From Paenibacillus xylaniclasticus (lineage in GTDB: Bacteria; Bacillota; Bacilli; Paenibacillales; Paenibacillaceae): a stretch of DNA of 64,000 nucleotides. The notes beneath the pieces are model-generated. The model worked only from the letters and a program-made list of their open reading frames with translations, was not told where the DNA came from and did no database searches. Location of the stretch: the NCBI RefSeq assembly GCF_004001065.1, contig NZ_BIML01000001.1, positions 282,513-346,512 of the forward strand, in the 5' to 3' direction. Shown here piece after piece: positions 17,944 to 26,731 of the stretch (position 1 is the first letter of the stretch; the number at the start of each line of letters is the position of its first letter). Both the position numbers and the translations under genes were made by a program.

Positions 17944-18438
17944 TTGGCGACGCCATTTCAAATAATCTACGATAGATTTATTAAAAGACTTAAAAATGAC
18001 GAACAATTCCTTAACTATAAAGGACTGAATGATCAGGAGATTGAGCAGGTCGTCAATGATCATTTAGACAGTCTGCTCGAACGCTCCATTGAGGAAATAT
18101 ATAAGTTTGGATTACCTGATGCGAATTTGTACGATAGAGATGATGTAAATAAATTATTTAATTTTGATCTAATTCCTCAGGAAATTAGTTTACTCTCTGA
18201 ACTTATGTATCTTTGCTATTTTCAAGAAGAGAGAAATAAGTTAAAGGTATTTAGTTTAACATTTAGAGGTTCAGAACTAGATGTATTCAGCCCTGCTAAT
18301 GATCGAAAAACCTTTCTTGAAATGCTGAATAAGTTAGAATCTGATGCTTTTAACTCTATTTCCAACTACCTCAGTCGTGATCGTTTAACTTGGACTCAAA
18401 AGAGTATTTATCAAAATAATATAAGTGATTCCTCATGA
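17944..18438 (+). CDS. Putative head-tail connector (adaptor)
   Basis: 164 aa from TTG 17944, with AGGTGATTATAT upstream. A compact helical protein (LNDQEIEQVVNDHLDSLLE; IPQEISLLSELMYLCYFQEE) with no specific motif. Size and position after the capsid genes fit the head-completion adaptor that docks on the portal. Its stop overlaps the next start (ATGA), showing tight coupling. Confidence 0.45.
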   Translation: MATPFQIIYDRFIKRLKNDEQFLNYKGLNDQEIEQVVNDHLDSLLERSIEEIYKFGLPDANLYDRDDVNKLFNFDLIPQEISLLSELMYLCYFQEERNKLKVFSLTFRGSELDVFSPANDRKTFLEMLNKLESDAFNSISNYLSRDRLTWTQKSIYQNNISDSS

Positions 18439-19712
18439 ATATTTTTGATATTCAAAAATATAAAAAATATGTCGAAAACGGAATTTATGAAAATATTCAA
18501 TTAGAGAAATATGCTGATCGTTATTCTCAGCAAGAACAACAAAGTATTTCGTATCTAGACATTCTCTTCTCTTCAACCAGAGCGGAAACAATTACTCGCA
18601 ATGGAGTTAATTATAAATGCATTGTTGATTATGATCGATCATCGAAGGCTCCTACTAGATCGGGGACGATAATTACACGAGAAGTTTGGACAAAATCTAC
18701 TGATTATATTAACACGGGTGATCTTCTTGAGTATTCTGCAAACGGAGATAAATTAGAACAATACCTTCTTATAAAACAGAAAGAAACTCGTGATGGTTAT
18801 CATCTTGGAATTATGCAGAAATGTGTTTCATTTCTCAAATGGATAGATGATGAAGGCGTAATCCGTTCCGCCTACTTTTCATTTAAAACTGATCCAGTTA
18901 CAAATTTTGGCGTTCAAGATGGTCGAATACTGACTGTTGGGAATGAACGAAGAACACTTATTCTATCAAGAGATGAACATGTTGCAAAGTTCGAGAAAGC
19001 AATGAGATTTATTATTGATAATCGTGCATGGTCAATCTCTGCAATTGATACGATTAGCGTGAATGGATTAAGCATTGTTACTCTAGATGAAACGACCATT
19101 AGTTCGAATGATAATTTAGAACTTCAAATCGCTGATTATGTTGGTCGAGTCGCTAATTATGTATTAAGAATACTGAACGAAGAACGGTTCTCGATACGTG
19201 CTGGTAGAACACTTCAGTTAGAAGTAGAAGTAAGGAATAATAACGTTATTGTATCTAAACCCCTCTCTTTCTTTTCTAGTGATGAATCAGTAGCGACAGT
19301 TGACGAAAATGGCTTGGTTACTACTCTTGCAAATGGTACGGTGGTAATCACCGCAGCGCTCGCAGATTATCCAGATGTGTATGACACCATCGAAGGCACA
19401 ATCGAATTCACAACGCACGATAATTACACTGTTGAATTACTTGAATCCCCTTCTCTCTTCATTAATAAGACAAAAACATTCACCATTCAAGTTAAAAATA
19501 ACGGCGTAATAGATAGCAGCAAGTTCGTGTATTGGACTTTATACAATGAAGACAAAACGAGCACTTCGTCTGATGTTGCTACGATGATAAATTCGAGTAC
19601 GACACAGATTACCCTTAAAGGTCTTGATGTGGGACATGTTTGGCTCAAGATAAGTATCATTGGCGAGAATTTATCTTTCTGGGTAAAAGTCGAAGTAAAA
19701 AGTTTGATTTAG
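18435..19712 (+). CDS. Head-tail joining or neck protein with BIG2-like Ig domain
   Basis: 425 aa. The N-terminal about 230 residues resemble a head-closure protein (beta-rich, RNGVNYKCIVDYDRSSKAPT). The C-terminal part contains a bacterial Ig-like BIG2 domain: IRAGRTLQLEVEV, then LSFFSSDESVATVDENGLVT and GTVVITAAL, followed by a second weaker Ig-like repeat to the end. Ig-like additions to phage structural proteins are surface-exposed and thought to bind carbohydrate or host surfaces. The start overlaps the previous stop by 4 nt. Confidence 0.6.
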   Translation: MNIFDIQKYKKYVENGIYENIQLEKYADRYSQQEQQSISYLDILFSSTRAETITRNGVNYKCIVDYDRSSKAPTRSGTIITREVWTKSTDYINTGDLLEYSANGDKLEQYLLIKQKETRDGYHLGIMQKCVSFLKWIDDEGVIRSAYFSFKTDPVTNFGVQDGRILTVGNERRTLILSRDEHVAKFEKAMRFIIDNRAWSISAIDTISVNGLSIVTLDETTISSNDNLELQIADYVGRVANYVLRILNEERFSIRAGRTLQLEVEVRNNNVIVSKPLSFFSSDESVATVDENGLVTTLANGTVVITAALADYPDVYDTIEGTIEFTTHDNYTVELLESPSLFINKTKTFTIQVKNNGVIDSSKFVYWTLYNEDKTSTSSDVATMINSSTTQITLKGLDVGHVWLKISIIGENLSFWVKVEVKSLI

Positions 19713-19730
19713 TGTTTTGGGGGTGAAAAT

Positions 19731-20213
19731 TTGACTAAATTTGAAGAGATGAATGAATATATAAACAGTATACTAACTTGGCTAACTGATAATCAGAACT
19801 TGTGTAAATTGATTTATTATAATGACATTAATCCATTAAGAAAACCGGATTTAAATGATGAAGACCGAATTGAGTTGACTTTAGATAAGATACTTCCTCT
19901 TCCTAAAATACCAAGTGATCGTCTTGTTAATGAAAATTCTTACTTGCTAGTTTACTTGGACAATATCGAAAAAGGCGGAAACATCTATTTCAAAGATTCT
20001 CTACTCTGCTTTGATATCATCTGTAATTTAAATCTTTGGCGTATGGTGGGCAGACTCAGGCCATATGCTATCATGCATGAGTTGGATGAGATGTTTAACA
20101 ACAAAAGCACATTAGGAGTTGGTAAGACTCAATTTTATAGGAGTAGAATGGTTTGGTATAGTAAGGACTTTTGCGGTTATTCGTTACAATATCGGATCTG
20201 TGATTTTAGTTGA
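19731..20213 (+). CDS. Putative tail completion/terminator protein
   Basis: 160 aa from TTG 19731 (GGGGGTGAAAAT upstream). It opens with a helical segment (FEEMNEYINSILTWLTDNQ) and ends with beta-like stretches. It lies between the neck protein and the tail tube, where tail-terminator and neck proteins usually lie. No motif proves this. Confidence 0.4.
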   Translation: MTKFEEMNEYINSILTWLTDNQNLCKLIYYNDINPLRKPDLNDEDRIELTLDKILPLPKIPSDRLVNENSYLLVYLDNIEKGGNIYFKDSLLCFDIICNLNLWRMVGRLRPYAIMHELDEMFNNKSTLGVGKTQFYRSRMVWYSKDFCGYSLQYRICDFS

Positions 20214-20226
20214 GGTGATCAACTAA

Positions 20227-20967
20227 ATGGATATGGATAATATTGAGTTAAGACTGTTAATTGGTGAGCCTGTACCACTAGAAGGTGTAGGCGAGATACA
20301 TAGTCCTTTAGTTAAAGATATTGTACGACTTGGACAAAGCACTTACAATGAATATTTATCTTACATCCTCGTGGATAAAGATAAAATATCAGTACAGGAA
20401 GATGAAAGAGACACTTTAACTACATTCAACGTTATTCTGTCATTATGTATACATGATCCTCACTTTCATAGAATTTATTTTAATGCACTTAAATTTTTCT
20501 TCAAGGAAGAGGTATTTCTTGGCCACAACGACAAGGAGTACTTTTTTTATTTGGGGGATTACTCAGATTGTAGATACATAACCAAAGATAATATTGAGAT
20601 TATGCAAGCAATTATTCGAATCGCAAATCAAGTAAAAATCAAAGATGAAAAAGAGGAACAATATAATCCAGCAAACGAAGAGGCTGCTCGAATAATTGCA
20701 GAAATGCTTGAACGTAGAAAAAAGAAACCAAAGCCGAAACCGACCACAAACCTTCACAGCATTATATCAGGGTTAGCCTGTAAATCAAATAACATTAGTT
20801 ATTTTAATGTCGGTGATTTAACTATTTATCAACTTTATGATAACTTTCATCGCTTAGAAGTAATTGAGAATTACCATTATACCTTAGTTGGAATCTACTC
20901 AGGAAATGTAAATGGCAAAGAAATAAATTTTAATAAGATCCATTGGACTAAAATAATTGAACAATAA
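20227..20967 (+). CDS. Hypothetical tail-region protein
   Basis: 246 aa, ATG preceded by TGAGGTGATCAACTAA. Helical N-terminal half with IHSPLVKDIVRLGQSTYNEY, a lysine/proline linker (RRKKKPKPKPTT) near residues 159-170, and a helical end. It lies immediately before the tail tube gene. I do not recognise the family; a tail assembly factor is possible. Confidence 0.45.
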   Translation: MDMDNIELRLLIGEPVPLEGVGEIHSPLVKDIVRLGQSTYNEYLSYILVDKDKISVQEDERDTLTTFNVILSLCIHDPHFHRIYFNALKFFFKEEVFLGHNDKEYFFYLGDYSDCRYITKDNIEIMQAIIRIANQVKIKDEKEEQYNPANEEAARIIAEMLERRKKKPKPKPTTNLHSIISGLACKSNNISYFNVGDLTIYQLYDNFHRLEVIENYHYTLVGIYSGNVNGKEINFNKIHWTKIIEQ

Positions 20968-20981
20968 AGGAGAATGATAAC

Positions 20982-21779
20982 ATGGGTGCTCCCAATTCAT
21001 GGGTTATTCGTGACGTTCCAAAAATGACATTCGTCGATGTCAGCACTAGAAAACCTCTATTCTATCTTTCAGATTTGAAAACAAGTCAACTGGAGAATAC
21101 TGCCGAAACTGTCTATGCGCGTGGTGGTACTGGTAATCCGAAAATCGTCGGTTTCTCATCTAATCGTGAAGCTAAGTTAAATGTGTCAAATGCGGTTTTT
21201 GATAATGCTGCTCTTGCAATGATGACAGGTAATAATGTACTCAAGGGTGCTAAACCAATTCAACAAAGAGATGTTCTTGTTGTTAACTCAAATTCTGCAA
21301 CGCTAAAATATACTCCTGCGAACACTACTGGAGCCATTGTAGCAGTATTTAAGAAAAACCCTGATGGCTCTCATGGCGAAGAAATTAATTACACATCCAC
21401 TACCGTTGCAACAGGTCAATATACTAGAACTGCTAAAGTTTTGAATTTCTTTGCAGGCGATCTTCCAAATAATAGTGAAATAATTGCATATTATAACACA
21501 AACACAGATGCTACTGCTCAAACTATTACTATATCTTCTGACAAATTTGCTGGTTCTTTTGGACTTGTGTTGGATGCTGTCGTAAAATCTCCGTATGACC
21601 AAAAAGACTATTATGCACAAATCAACATTTGGGCAGCGAAGATGGAAGATAACTGGAGTATCGCAATGGCCGCTGATGGAGATCCTTCGGAGCATTCTAT
21701 GCCAATTGAACTACTAAAACAGGCTGGACGAGACGATCTTTATACTATCACTCTGTATGATGGTAATTTATTGACGTAG
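20982..21779 (+). CDS. Major tail tube protein candidate
   Basis: 265 aa with AAAGGAGAATGATAAC upstream. Beta-rich, starting with the LKTSQLENTAETVYARGG type of segment found in siphophage tube proteins, with a probable inserted domain (ATLKYTPANTTGAIVAVFKK to about residue 190) and ending in EDNWSIAMAADGDPSEHSMP, a loop commonly seen in these proteins. Tube proteins stack as hexamers around the tape measure. The long tape measure downstream agrees with a siphophage tail. Confidence 0.7.
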   Translation: MGAPNSWVIRDVPKMTFVDVSTRKPLFYLSDLKTSQLENTAETVYARGGTGNPKIVGFSSNREAKLNVSNAVFDNAALAMMTGNNVLKGAKPIQQRDVLVVNSNSATLKYTPANTTGAIVAVFKKNPDGSHGEEINYTSTTVATGQYTRTAKVLNFFAGDLPNNSEIIAYYNTNTDATAQTITISSDKFAGSFGLVLDAVVKSPYDQKDYYAQINIWAAKMEDNWSIAMAADGDPSEHSMPIELLKQAGRDDLYTITLYDGNLLT

Positions 21780-21820
21780 CTCTTATTAATTTTAAATATA
21801 AGATATTATGTTTTTATGTA

Positions 21821-21852
21821 CTGGAATGGCGGTTCTTTCAGCCGCCTTCCAG
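21821..21852 (+). terminator. Strong hairpin after the tail tube gene
   Basis: CTGGAATGGCGG (21821-21832) pairs with CCGCCTTCCAG (21842-21852), an 11-bp stem with one bulged T. No T-run follows, so it resembles the hairpin after the capsid gene and may stabilise the mRNA of an abundant structural protein. Confidence 0.6.
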
Positions 21853-22097
21853 AACCTCTTAAGAGAATATTGATAAAATTAACTGTATCGCTTTTTGATG
21901 GTTTGTATCATTGCTTAATTGTGAGATTTACGGAGAAAATCGTTACCAACGAACTAATGAAAATGATGTACTAAAAGACAATCTACTATAGGAACATAGT
22001 ATAAAATCCCCCAAATTGCCTCTCGTGAATCATGAGATGATATTAATTACCTTATAAATAACTTAGTAAAACTACGTTACAACTTTCATCACTTAGC

Positions 22098-22128
22098 AGA
22101 GCATACCACTATAAAATGATGCTCTTTT
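22098..22128 (+). terminator. Probable intrinsic terminator in the 21780-22231 gap
   Basis: AGAGCAT (22098-22104) and ATGCTCT (22119-22125) followed by TTTTG. The 452-nt gap between the tail tube gene and 22232 contains no supportable ORF. It holds this element, the hairpin at 21821-21852 and AT-rich sequence with many stops in all frames. Confidence 0.6.
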
Positions 22129-22231
22129 GTTGTCCTGTCGTGAGTGTCGAAAGTAAATACGAAATTCAGATTTTTACTCACTTCTTAGTTTTTCGTTTTT
22201 ACGCAATATTAAATTATAGGAAGTGAACAAA

Positions 22232-22519
22232 ATGTTTATTAAAGGTCAAGGTATTCGTAGTGACATAGGTGCTACTTCAGAAGAAAATCAAGAACTTTTA
22301 CCAATATTAAACCCAAAGTGGAACAACCCTCGCGGGAAGTATTATGAGTTCGCCTTTTTAAATACTGAATCTTGCACAGTCATTGTAAACGGAAAAGACA
22401 TTAATGTTCTAGCGGAAAATCAAGGATTTCAGATTGGCCGCAATGATGTCCTGATTGAGTCGGTCGTAGTTGTTGAATCAGGTATCAATTATCAATGGTC
22501 TGGTAAGTATGGAAACTAG
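22232..22519 (+). CDS. Small beta-rich structural protein paired with an SGNH hydrolase
   Basis: 95 aa from ATG 22232 (AGGAAGTGAACAAA upstream). The middle reads like a small beta sandwich: YYEFAFLNTESCTVIVNGKD, a glycine-type turn, then VLIESVVVVESGINYQWSG. It lies 20 nt before the SGNH hydrolase gene and between two terminators, so the two form one cassette. It may anchor the hydrolase to the virion. Family not recognised. Confidence 0.5.
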   Translation: MFIKGQGIRSDIGATSEENQELLPILNPKWNNPRGKYYEFAFLNTESCTVIVNGKDINVLAENQGFQIGRNDVLIESVVVVESGINYQWSGKYGN

Positions 22520-22539
22520 TGAGGGAGATGATGTAAATC

Positions 22540-24123
22540 ATGTTTGATAATAATTTACGTCCTTACGACTTCCGTGCAAGAAACAGTCTTGGAGGAGAAG
22601 ATACTACAGCAAGAACGCAAATAACTGAGATTTCTAATATGAAATTATCAGATTATACATATAACTTAAATGGACTTAAAAAGATACGTAGTAAGAAGCC
22701 GTGGTCTGCAATTATAATCGGGGACAGCATTAGCGCAGGTACAGGTGCAACCAATAACTTAGGTTTTATCCCCCAGTTAAACAATGCAACAAGGACTTTA
22801 CAAAACTCAGTTGCTTATGAGAATTATAATTTTTATTACAATTCAAACGTGGGAACTTGGACAAAAGAAGAAGCAGGAATATGTAAATTTCTTCTTTCCT
22901 CAAAAACAGGTAGCACTAACTTAACCCCTTTCGCAAACCCTTGGAATGTACCTCAAGTCAGTTATACTGTTCAAGTTGTTTACTCAAAACGATCTGATGG
23001 CGGTACTTTTCAAATCGGATATGGTTCTACTCCTACTATTCTAGATACTATTAGTTGTAGCGGAAGTTCACAAGATGGAATTGTTTCTGATACATACACT
23101 GTTCCGTCAGGGCAAAATATTTATATCATCCCTACTAGTGGACAAAAAGCTTATATAAATAGTCTAATTATTGTCAGAGACACTTCAAAACCTTACTATG
23201 CTATTGATAATTGGTCTGTCGGGGGAAGAAAGGCAAAAGACTATACTGCTGCCGAGTTGACAAAAATGATCACATATTTGCCAAAGGATATGCTAGTTTG
23301 GGGTCTGCTAACAAATGACTATAGTGGTGGCGATTTTGATTCATATGCTAATCGTACTGAAGTAGCATTATCTGCGGCTCAATCACAGGGGATGGATATA
23401 CTAATTGTTATCCCTTGCGGACAAACTGGAACAGACAGTAATCCTCAATGGGTGTCTAAATGGAAGACGTTTTTATACGAAAAAGCTAAACAATATAATG
23501 CTGCAATCATTGATTATGACATTTATTTTGGTGGTATTACTAGAGCAAAGGCCAACGGTTTGATCGGAGACTCTGTTCATCCTACAGATGCCGGACATCT
23601 TTTGATGGCAAATGTTTTGATTAATATTTTGTTTAATTCTGAAAATCCCTATAGTCAGAACATGCACCCATGTACATCGGATACTCGATACCCAACATTT
23701 GGTGCGATTCAAGATAATCGTAATAAATACATGCCTAATCCAACTTATTTTGATTTTCCTTATTTTAAATCGTTGGACAATAACGGCAATCCTAAATATG
23801 TTCTCGCACAAGGTATCGTGAACGATGGAATTGCAGTTTCCAATTTTCCTAAATATGCTCCAAGAGGAACTATTGCATCATACGGCGTGGACATTTATGT
23901 TAATACAACAGATTGGGGCGCATCTCGCAACACGTTAGCAACTTGGCAAAAGATTTATGCTCGACCTAAAGCAGAACTAGTGACTACGCTTCCAACTCCT
24001 ACAGCAGGACTAAGAGGAGTGTCCATACTGCTCGATGGCAACACTAGTGCAGATGATATTCTTTATACTTGTATCAAGAAATCTGACGGAAGTTATGTTT
24101 GGAAACAAACAACATTTGCTTAG
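22540..24123 (+). CDS. SGNH/GDSL-family esterase, virion-associated
   Basis: 527 aa. Three SGNH blocks are intact: GDSIS with nucleophile S63, LLTND with N259, and GDSVHPTDAGH with D344 and H347. This catalytic centre cleaves ester bonds such as acetyl groups on polysaccharides. An insertion (about residues 90-210) with beta-rich composition separates blocks I and III and may bind carbohydrate. The C-terminus after about residue 370 is a separate module. A role in deacetylating cell-wall or capsule sugars during adsorption is likely. A terminator follows at 24131. Confidence 0.85.
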   Translation: MFDNNLRPYDFRARNSLGGEDTTARTQITEISNMKLSDYTYNLNGLKKIRSKKPWSAIIIGDSISAGTGATNNLGFIPQLNNATRTLQNSVAYENYNFYYNSNVGTWTKEEAGICKFLLSSKTGSTNLTPFANPWNVPQVSYTVQVVYSKRSDGGTFQIGYGSTPTILDTISCSGSSQDGIVSDTYTVPSGQNIYIIPTSGQKAYINSLIIVRDTSKPYYAIDNWSVGGRKAKDYTAAELTKMITYLPKDMLVWGLLTNDYSGGDFDSYANRTEVALSAAQSQGMDILIVIPCGQTGTDSNPQWVSKWKTFLYEKAKQYNAAIIDYDIYFGGITRAKANGLIGDSVHPTDAGHLLMANVLINILFNSENPYSQNMHPCTSDTRYPTFGAIQDNRNKYMPNPTYFDFPYFKSLDNNGNPKYVLAQGIVNDGIAVSNFPKYAPRGTIASYGVDIYVNTTDWGASRNTLATWQKIYARPKAELVTTLPTPTAGLRGVSILLDGNTSADDILYTCIKKSDGSYVWKQTTFA

Positions 24124-24130
24124 ATTCGCT

Positions 24131-24172
24131 AAAAAGAGAGTTTATGTCTTTAACATGACTCTCTTTTATTTT
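24131..24172 (+). terminator. Intrinsic terminator after the SGNH gene
   Basis: AAAAGAGAGT (24132-24141) pairs with ACTCTCTTTT (24158-24167), followed by ATTTTT. It closes the SGNH cassette. Confidence 0.85.
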
Positions 24173-24240
24173 TAATCAAATAAAAGCCCTCTTTTATTAC
24201 CTGAAAGTGCTACGAAAAGCCTTTAATATCAACGAATTTC

Positions 24241-24299
24241 AAAATCAATTTTTCGGAGTGGTTAGTCAATAACGTAACTCTGCGAAAAGTTGATTTTTT
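24241..24299 (+). terminator. Second hairpin with T-run before the tail chaperone
   Basis: AAATCAA plus TTTTCG (24242-24255) pair with CGAAAA plus TTGATTT (24283-24296), with short bulges and six T at the 3' side. It could terminate residual read-through, or act as a leader structure of the chaperone gene that begins 37 nt later. Confidence 0.55.
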
Positions 24300-24336
24300 A
24301 AATCGTATTATTGTTTACTCAAGGGAGATGATTACC

Positions 24337-24855
24337 ATTACAAATAAAAAATTATCAATTACGAGTATCGAGAAGCAACATGCTAAAACGTTCAATAAAA
24401 AACAAAAACATATTCTCAGTAACGGTGATTACATCATTATAGAAACTAAATTTAAGAAGACATCTATTATAGATTTTATCACCGATTTTTTTGAAGTTGT
24501 TCAGCAGATGATTAAAAGAAACGTAGATATGAATATAATGAAAGACATTACTTTTGTTCAACTTATGCTATATCTAAAACATTTTACAAATCTGGACAAT
24601 ATCCCAGTTGATTTTGAGAAGATGGTGATCATTTGCAGAAAACTTATCGATCTGAATTTGATCGATGAGATTATAAATCTATTTGATAAAAATGAACTAG
24701 ATAAAGTTAATGCTATGCTTAAAGAAGCAAGCAATAATAAAGAGTATACAAAGCAAATCGAAGAATTGTTTGCGTTAGGATATCTGAATGAGTTAAGAAA
24801 GGGTTCAAATGAGAGTTCAGATAATAAAGGAGAAGTTGTTGAGGACAATGCCTGA
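24337..24855 (+). CDS. Putative tail assembly chaperone (probable ATT start)
   Basis: About 172 aa. Helical and charged (FEKMVIICRKLIDLNLIDEI; NKEYTKQIEELFALGYLNEL), lying between tail tube and tape measure genes where tail chaperones are found. Start choice: AAGGGAG (24321-24327) abuts ATG 24328 with zero spacing, which cannot work well; ATT 24337 has 9-nt spacing, ATT 24331 has 3. The ATT start is an inference from spacing. The 3' end overlaps the next gene. No slippery site for a classical G/GT frameshift was identified. Confidence 0.5.
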   Translation: MTNKKLSITSIEKQHAKTFNKKQKHILSNGDYIIIETKFKKTSIIDFITDFFEVVQQMIKRNVDMNIMKDITFVQLMLYLKHFTNLDNIPVDFEKMVIICRKLIDLNLIDEIINLFDKNELDKVNAMLKEASNNKEYTKQIEELFALGYLNELRKGSNESSDNKGEVVEDNA

Positions 24856-25303
24856 TTTTAAGGATCTGAATAGTCTATTTAAGCATTTAAATAAGAATTG
24901 CCTAGGTAGTGCTCTTAAGCGTGAGGGCGCTGAAACTGTAACAAAAGAAATGAGTGAAACAATTAAAGATGTCACTTACAACGAGTATGATCCTTCTGAG
25001 TATGTTCGTCGTATGGATGGTGGAGGCATTTCAGATGTGCGCAACTATACAGTCGAGATTATTGGCGATAACACGATATCTATTACAAACGATGCGACTG
25101 GAGCAGATGATGATTTTGGTAAACCTCTTGATGAAATCATCGTCAGCGGAACTGGGTATACTTGGAAAAATTCTGGCATCTACAAGATGCAACCATATCC
25201 GAGGGACTTCTATAGTGATACGGTCGAGAGATTGAAAAACAATGGTAAGCATGTCGAGGCCATTCGAACAGGGCTAAAACGACAAGGCGTAGATGTAAGG
25301 TGA
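24839..25303 (+). CDS. Putative tail/neck component
   Basis: About 154 aa from TTG 24839, 6 nt after AAAGGAG; ATG 24848 is the alternative. The gene overlaps the end of the chaperone gene in another frame. Composition is helical at first (LNSLFKHLNKNCLGSALKRE) then beta-rich (VRNYTVEIIGDNTISITND), resembling small HK97 gp10-like neck or tail components. A minor tail protein is likely; not certain. Confidence 0.45.
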   Translation: MRTMPDFKDLNSLFKHLNKNCLGSALKREGAETVTKEMSETIKDVTYNEYDPSEYVRRMDGGGISDVRNYTVEIIGDNTISITNDATGADDDFGKPLDEIIVSGTGYTWKNSGIYKMQPYPRDFYSDTVERLKNNGKHVEAIRTGLKRQGVDVR

Positions 25304-25370
25304 TAGAAATTAGGAAGAGAAAACTTGAGTCTAGAGTGAGAATACGACTCTATTTATTAAGCAAACACAT

Positions 25371-25430
25371 AAAGAGTATAAAATTATATCCTAAAAATTA
25401 GAATATACCGTTAAATGAACTCTTTTTTAT
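25371..25430 (+). terminator. Weak terminator-like hairpin
   Basis: AAAGAGT (25371-25377) can pair with ACTCTTT (25419-25425) followed by TTTTATTT; the long loop contains a second AT-rich stem. It precedes the recombinase gene, so the recombinase may be insulated from upstream tail transcripts. Confidence 0.4.
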
Positions 25431-25455
25431 TTAAAGAATGTAGGGAAGTGAATTA

Positions 25456-26502
25456 ATGCCACGTAAAACATTTCGTAAAGTTATAACCTCAGAAGAACTT
25501 ACATTAAAAATAAATCCAAAAAATAAAAAAATGGTTGAGAGGTTTCTTCGTGAGAAAAACACTCGTAGCGCAGACGGAACTATTGAAGGATATAAGAGCG
25601 ACCTGAACATTTTCTTCACTTGGAATCTAATAAATAACGACAATAAGTTCTTTTGTGAGATTAAAAAGATAGAATTTGCTGACTTTTTTAGCTATTGTGT
25701 CGAAGACTTAAAATGGAGCGCAAATAGGTTTGGTAGAATGCGTTCTTGTTTAAGCAGTTTCTCTAACTTTATTGAGAACTTCTTCGATGAGGAATATCCC
25801 GATTTTCGAAATGTAATATTAAAAGCTATTGCATTGATGCCAAAAAATCCAGTGCGAGAAAAGACTATACTCTCTGAACAGCAAGTAGAAGATCTGCTTG
25901 ATTACCTAAAAAATAAAATTAATCGTCCACAGGAAGCATGTTTACTTGCACTTGCGATTGGTAGCGGAGCTAGAGTATCTGAATTGCTTAGATTTACAAC
26001 ATCAATTATCGACGAGAACAATACTGCGTTCGAGAATATGTTCCTTGAAACAACAAAAGAAATCAAAACAAAGGGTCGAACGAAGACAGGTAAGATGTTG
26101 TATAAGTACATTATTAAAGATATCTTTATGCCTTACTATCGTGAGTGGCTAGTAGAACGTGAAAAGATAATGAAAGAAAACGGTGTAGAGCATGATTCTA
26201 TTTTCATTCTCCGCAACGGCCAACCAGCTACGGTTGCTGCCATTCGTGGTTGGGTTGAGAAGTGGGAGAAATTTTTAGGCATCCCATTCTATCCTCACTG
26301 TCTAAGGCATTACATAGTAACCCATCTTACACGTCTCGGTCTCTCTTCGGATTTCATTATTGAAATAATGGGATGGAGCAGCAGTGACATGTACAAGGTC
26401 TACAACGACCTTACTGCCAAGGAACGTAAGTGGAAGGATCTAGATAAACTCAAAACGCATTTGAGCAAAACGCAAAATAGTAAAACCATGGAAACACAAT
26501 AA
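25456..26502 (+). CDS. Tyrosine recombinase within the tail operon (YomM-like)
   Basis: 348 aa. The N-terminal core-binding domain (about 30-130) precedes a complete catalytic domain: R173 in GARVSELL, H281 and R284 in PHCLRH, W307 at the usual His/Trp position (MGWSSSD) and nucleophile Y316 (KVYND). Such enzymes cut and rejoin DNA through a 3'-phosphotyrosine. It is not near the attachment site: it lies about 19 kb from the prophage end, among tail genes. SPbeta has YomM at a comparable place. Possible roles are genome dimer resolution, a second recombination system, or tail-gene regulation. ATG 25456 follows AGGGAAGTGAATTA. Confidence 0.9.
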   Translation: MPRKTFRKVITSEELTLKINPKNKKMVERFLREKNTRSADGTIEGYKSDLNIFFTWNLINNDNKFFCEIKKIEFADFFSYCVEDLKWSANRFGRMRSCLSSFSNFIENFFDEEYPDFRNVILKAIALMPKNPVREKTILSEQQVEDLLDYLKNKINRPQEACLLALAIGSGARVSELLRFTTSIIDENNTAFENMFLETTKEIKTKGRTKTGKMLYKYIIKDIFMPYYREWLVEREKIMKENGVEHDSIFILRNGQPATVAAIRGWVEKWEKFLGIPFYPHCLRHYIVTHLTRLGLSSDFIIEIMGWSSSDMYKVYNDLTAKERKWKDLDKLKTHLSKTQNSKTMETQ

Positions 26503-26545
26503 ATCCCCCATTTCATCATCATATCAAATAAGGGAGAGTACTTAT

Positions 26546-26731
26546 ATGCAAGAACAAAAGTCAATTCTAACAAATAATATTATCAATAACATTCTTACAT
26601 TTCTTAATCGCGTAGACGCAAAAGGTTTTAATGAGGCATATGCCTTACTCGAAATCAAGCAGGTGCTAGAACTGCTGGCAAATGATCAGCAAACAATTCA
26701 AACCTCCTCTGCTGTCGAACTTGAAAAATAA
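26546..26731 (+). CDS. Small hypothetical helical protein
   Basis: 61 aa, ATG preceded by AAGGGAGAGTACTTAT. Entirely helical and amphipathic (LTNNIINNILTFLNRVDAKG), with no motif. It follows the recombinase by 43 nt and is closed by a long stem-loop overlapping its stop codon, so it probably shares the recombinase transcript. Confidence 0.55.
   Translation: MQEQKSILTNNIINNILTFLNRVDAKGFNEAYALLEIKQVLELLANDQQTIQTSSAVELEK

Noticed and set aside
24809..24855. Programmed frameshift joining the tail chaperone to the next ORF
   Set aside because: No slippery heptamer is seen in the overlap, and the second ORF has its own ribosome site.
25456..26502. Tail-operon tyrosine recombinase as the spoVK integrase
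   Set aside because: It is far from the prophage end, and the end carries a serine-recombinase-type zinc ribbon; location suggests another role, though this is not excluded.
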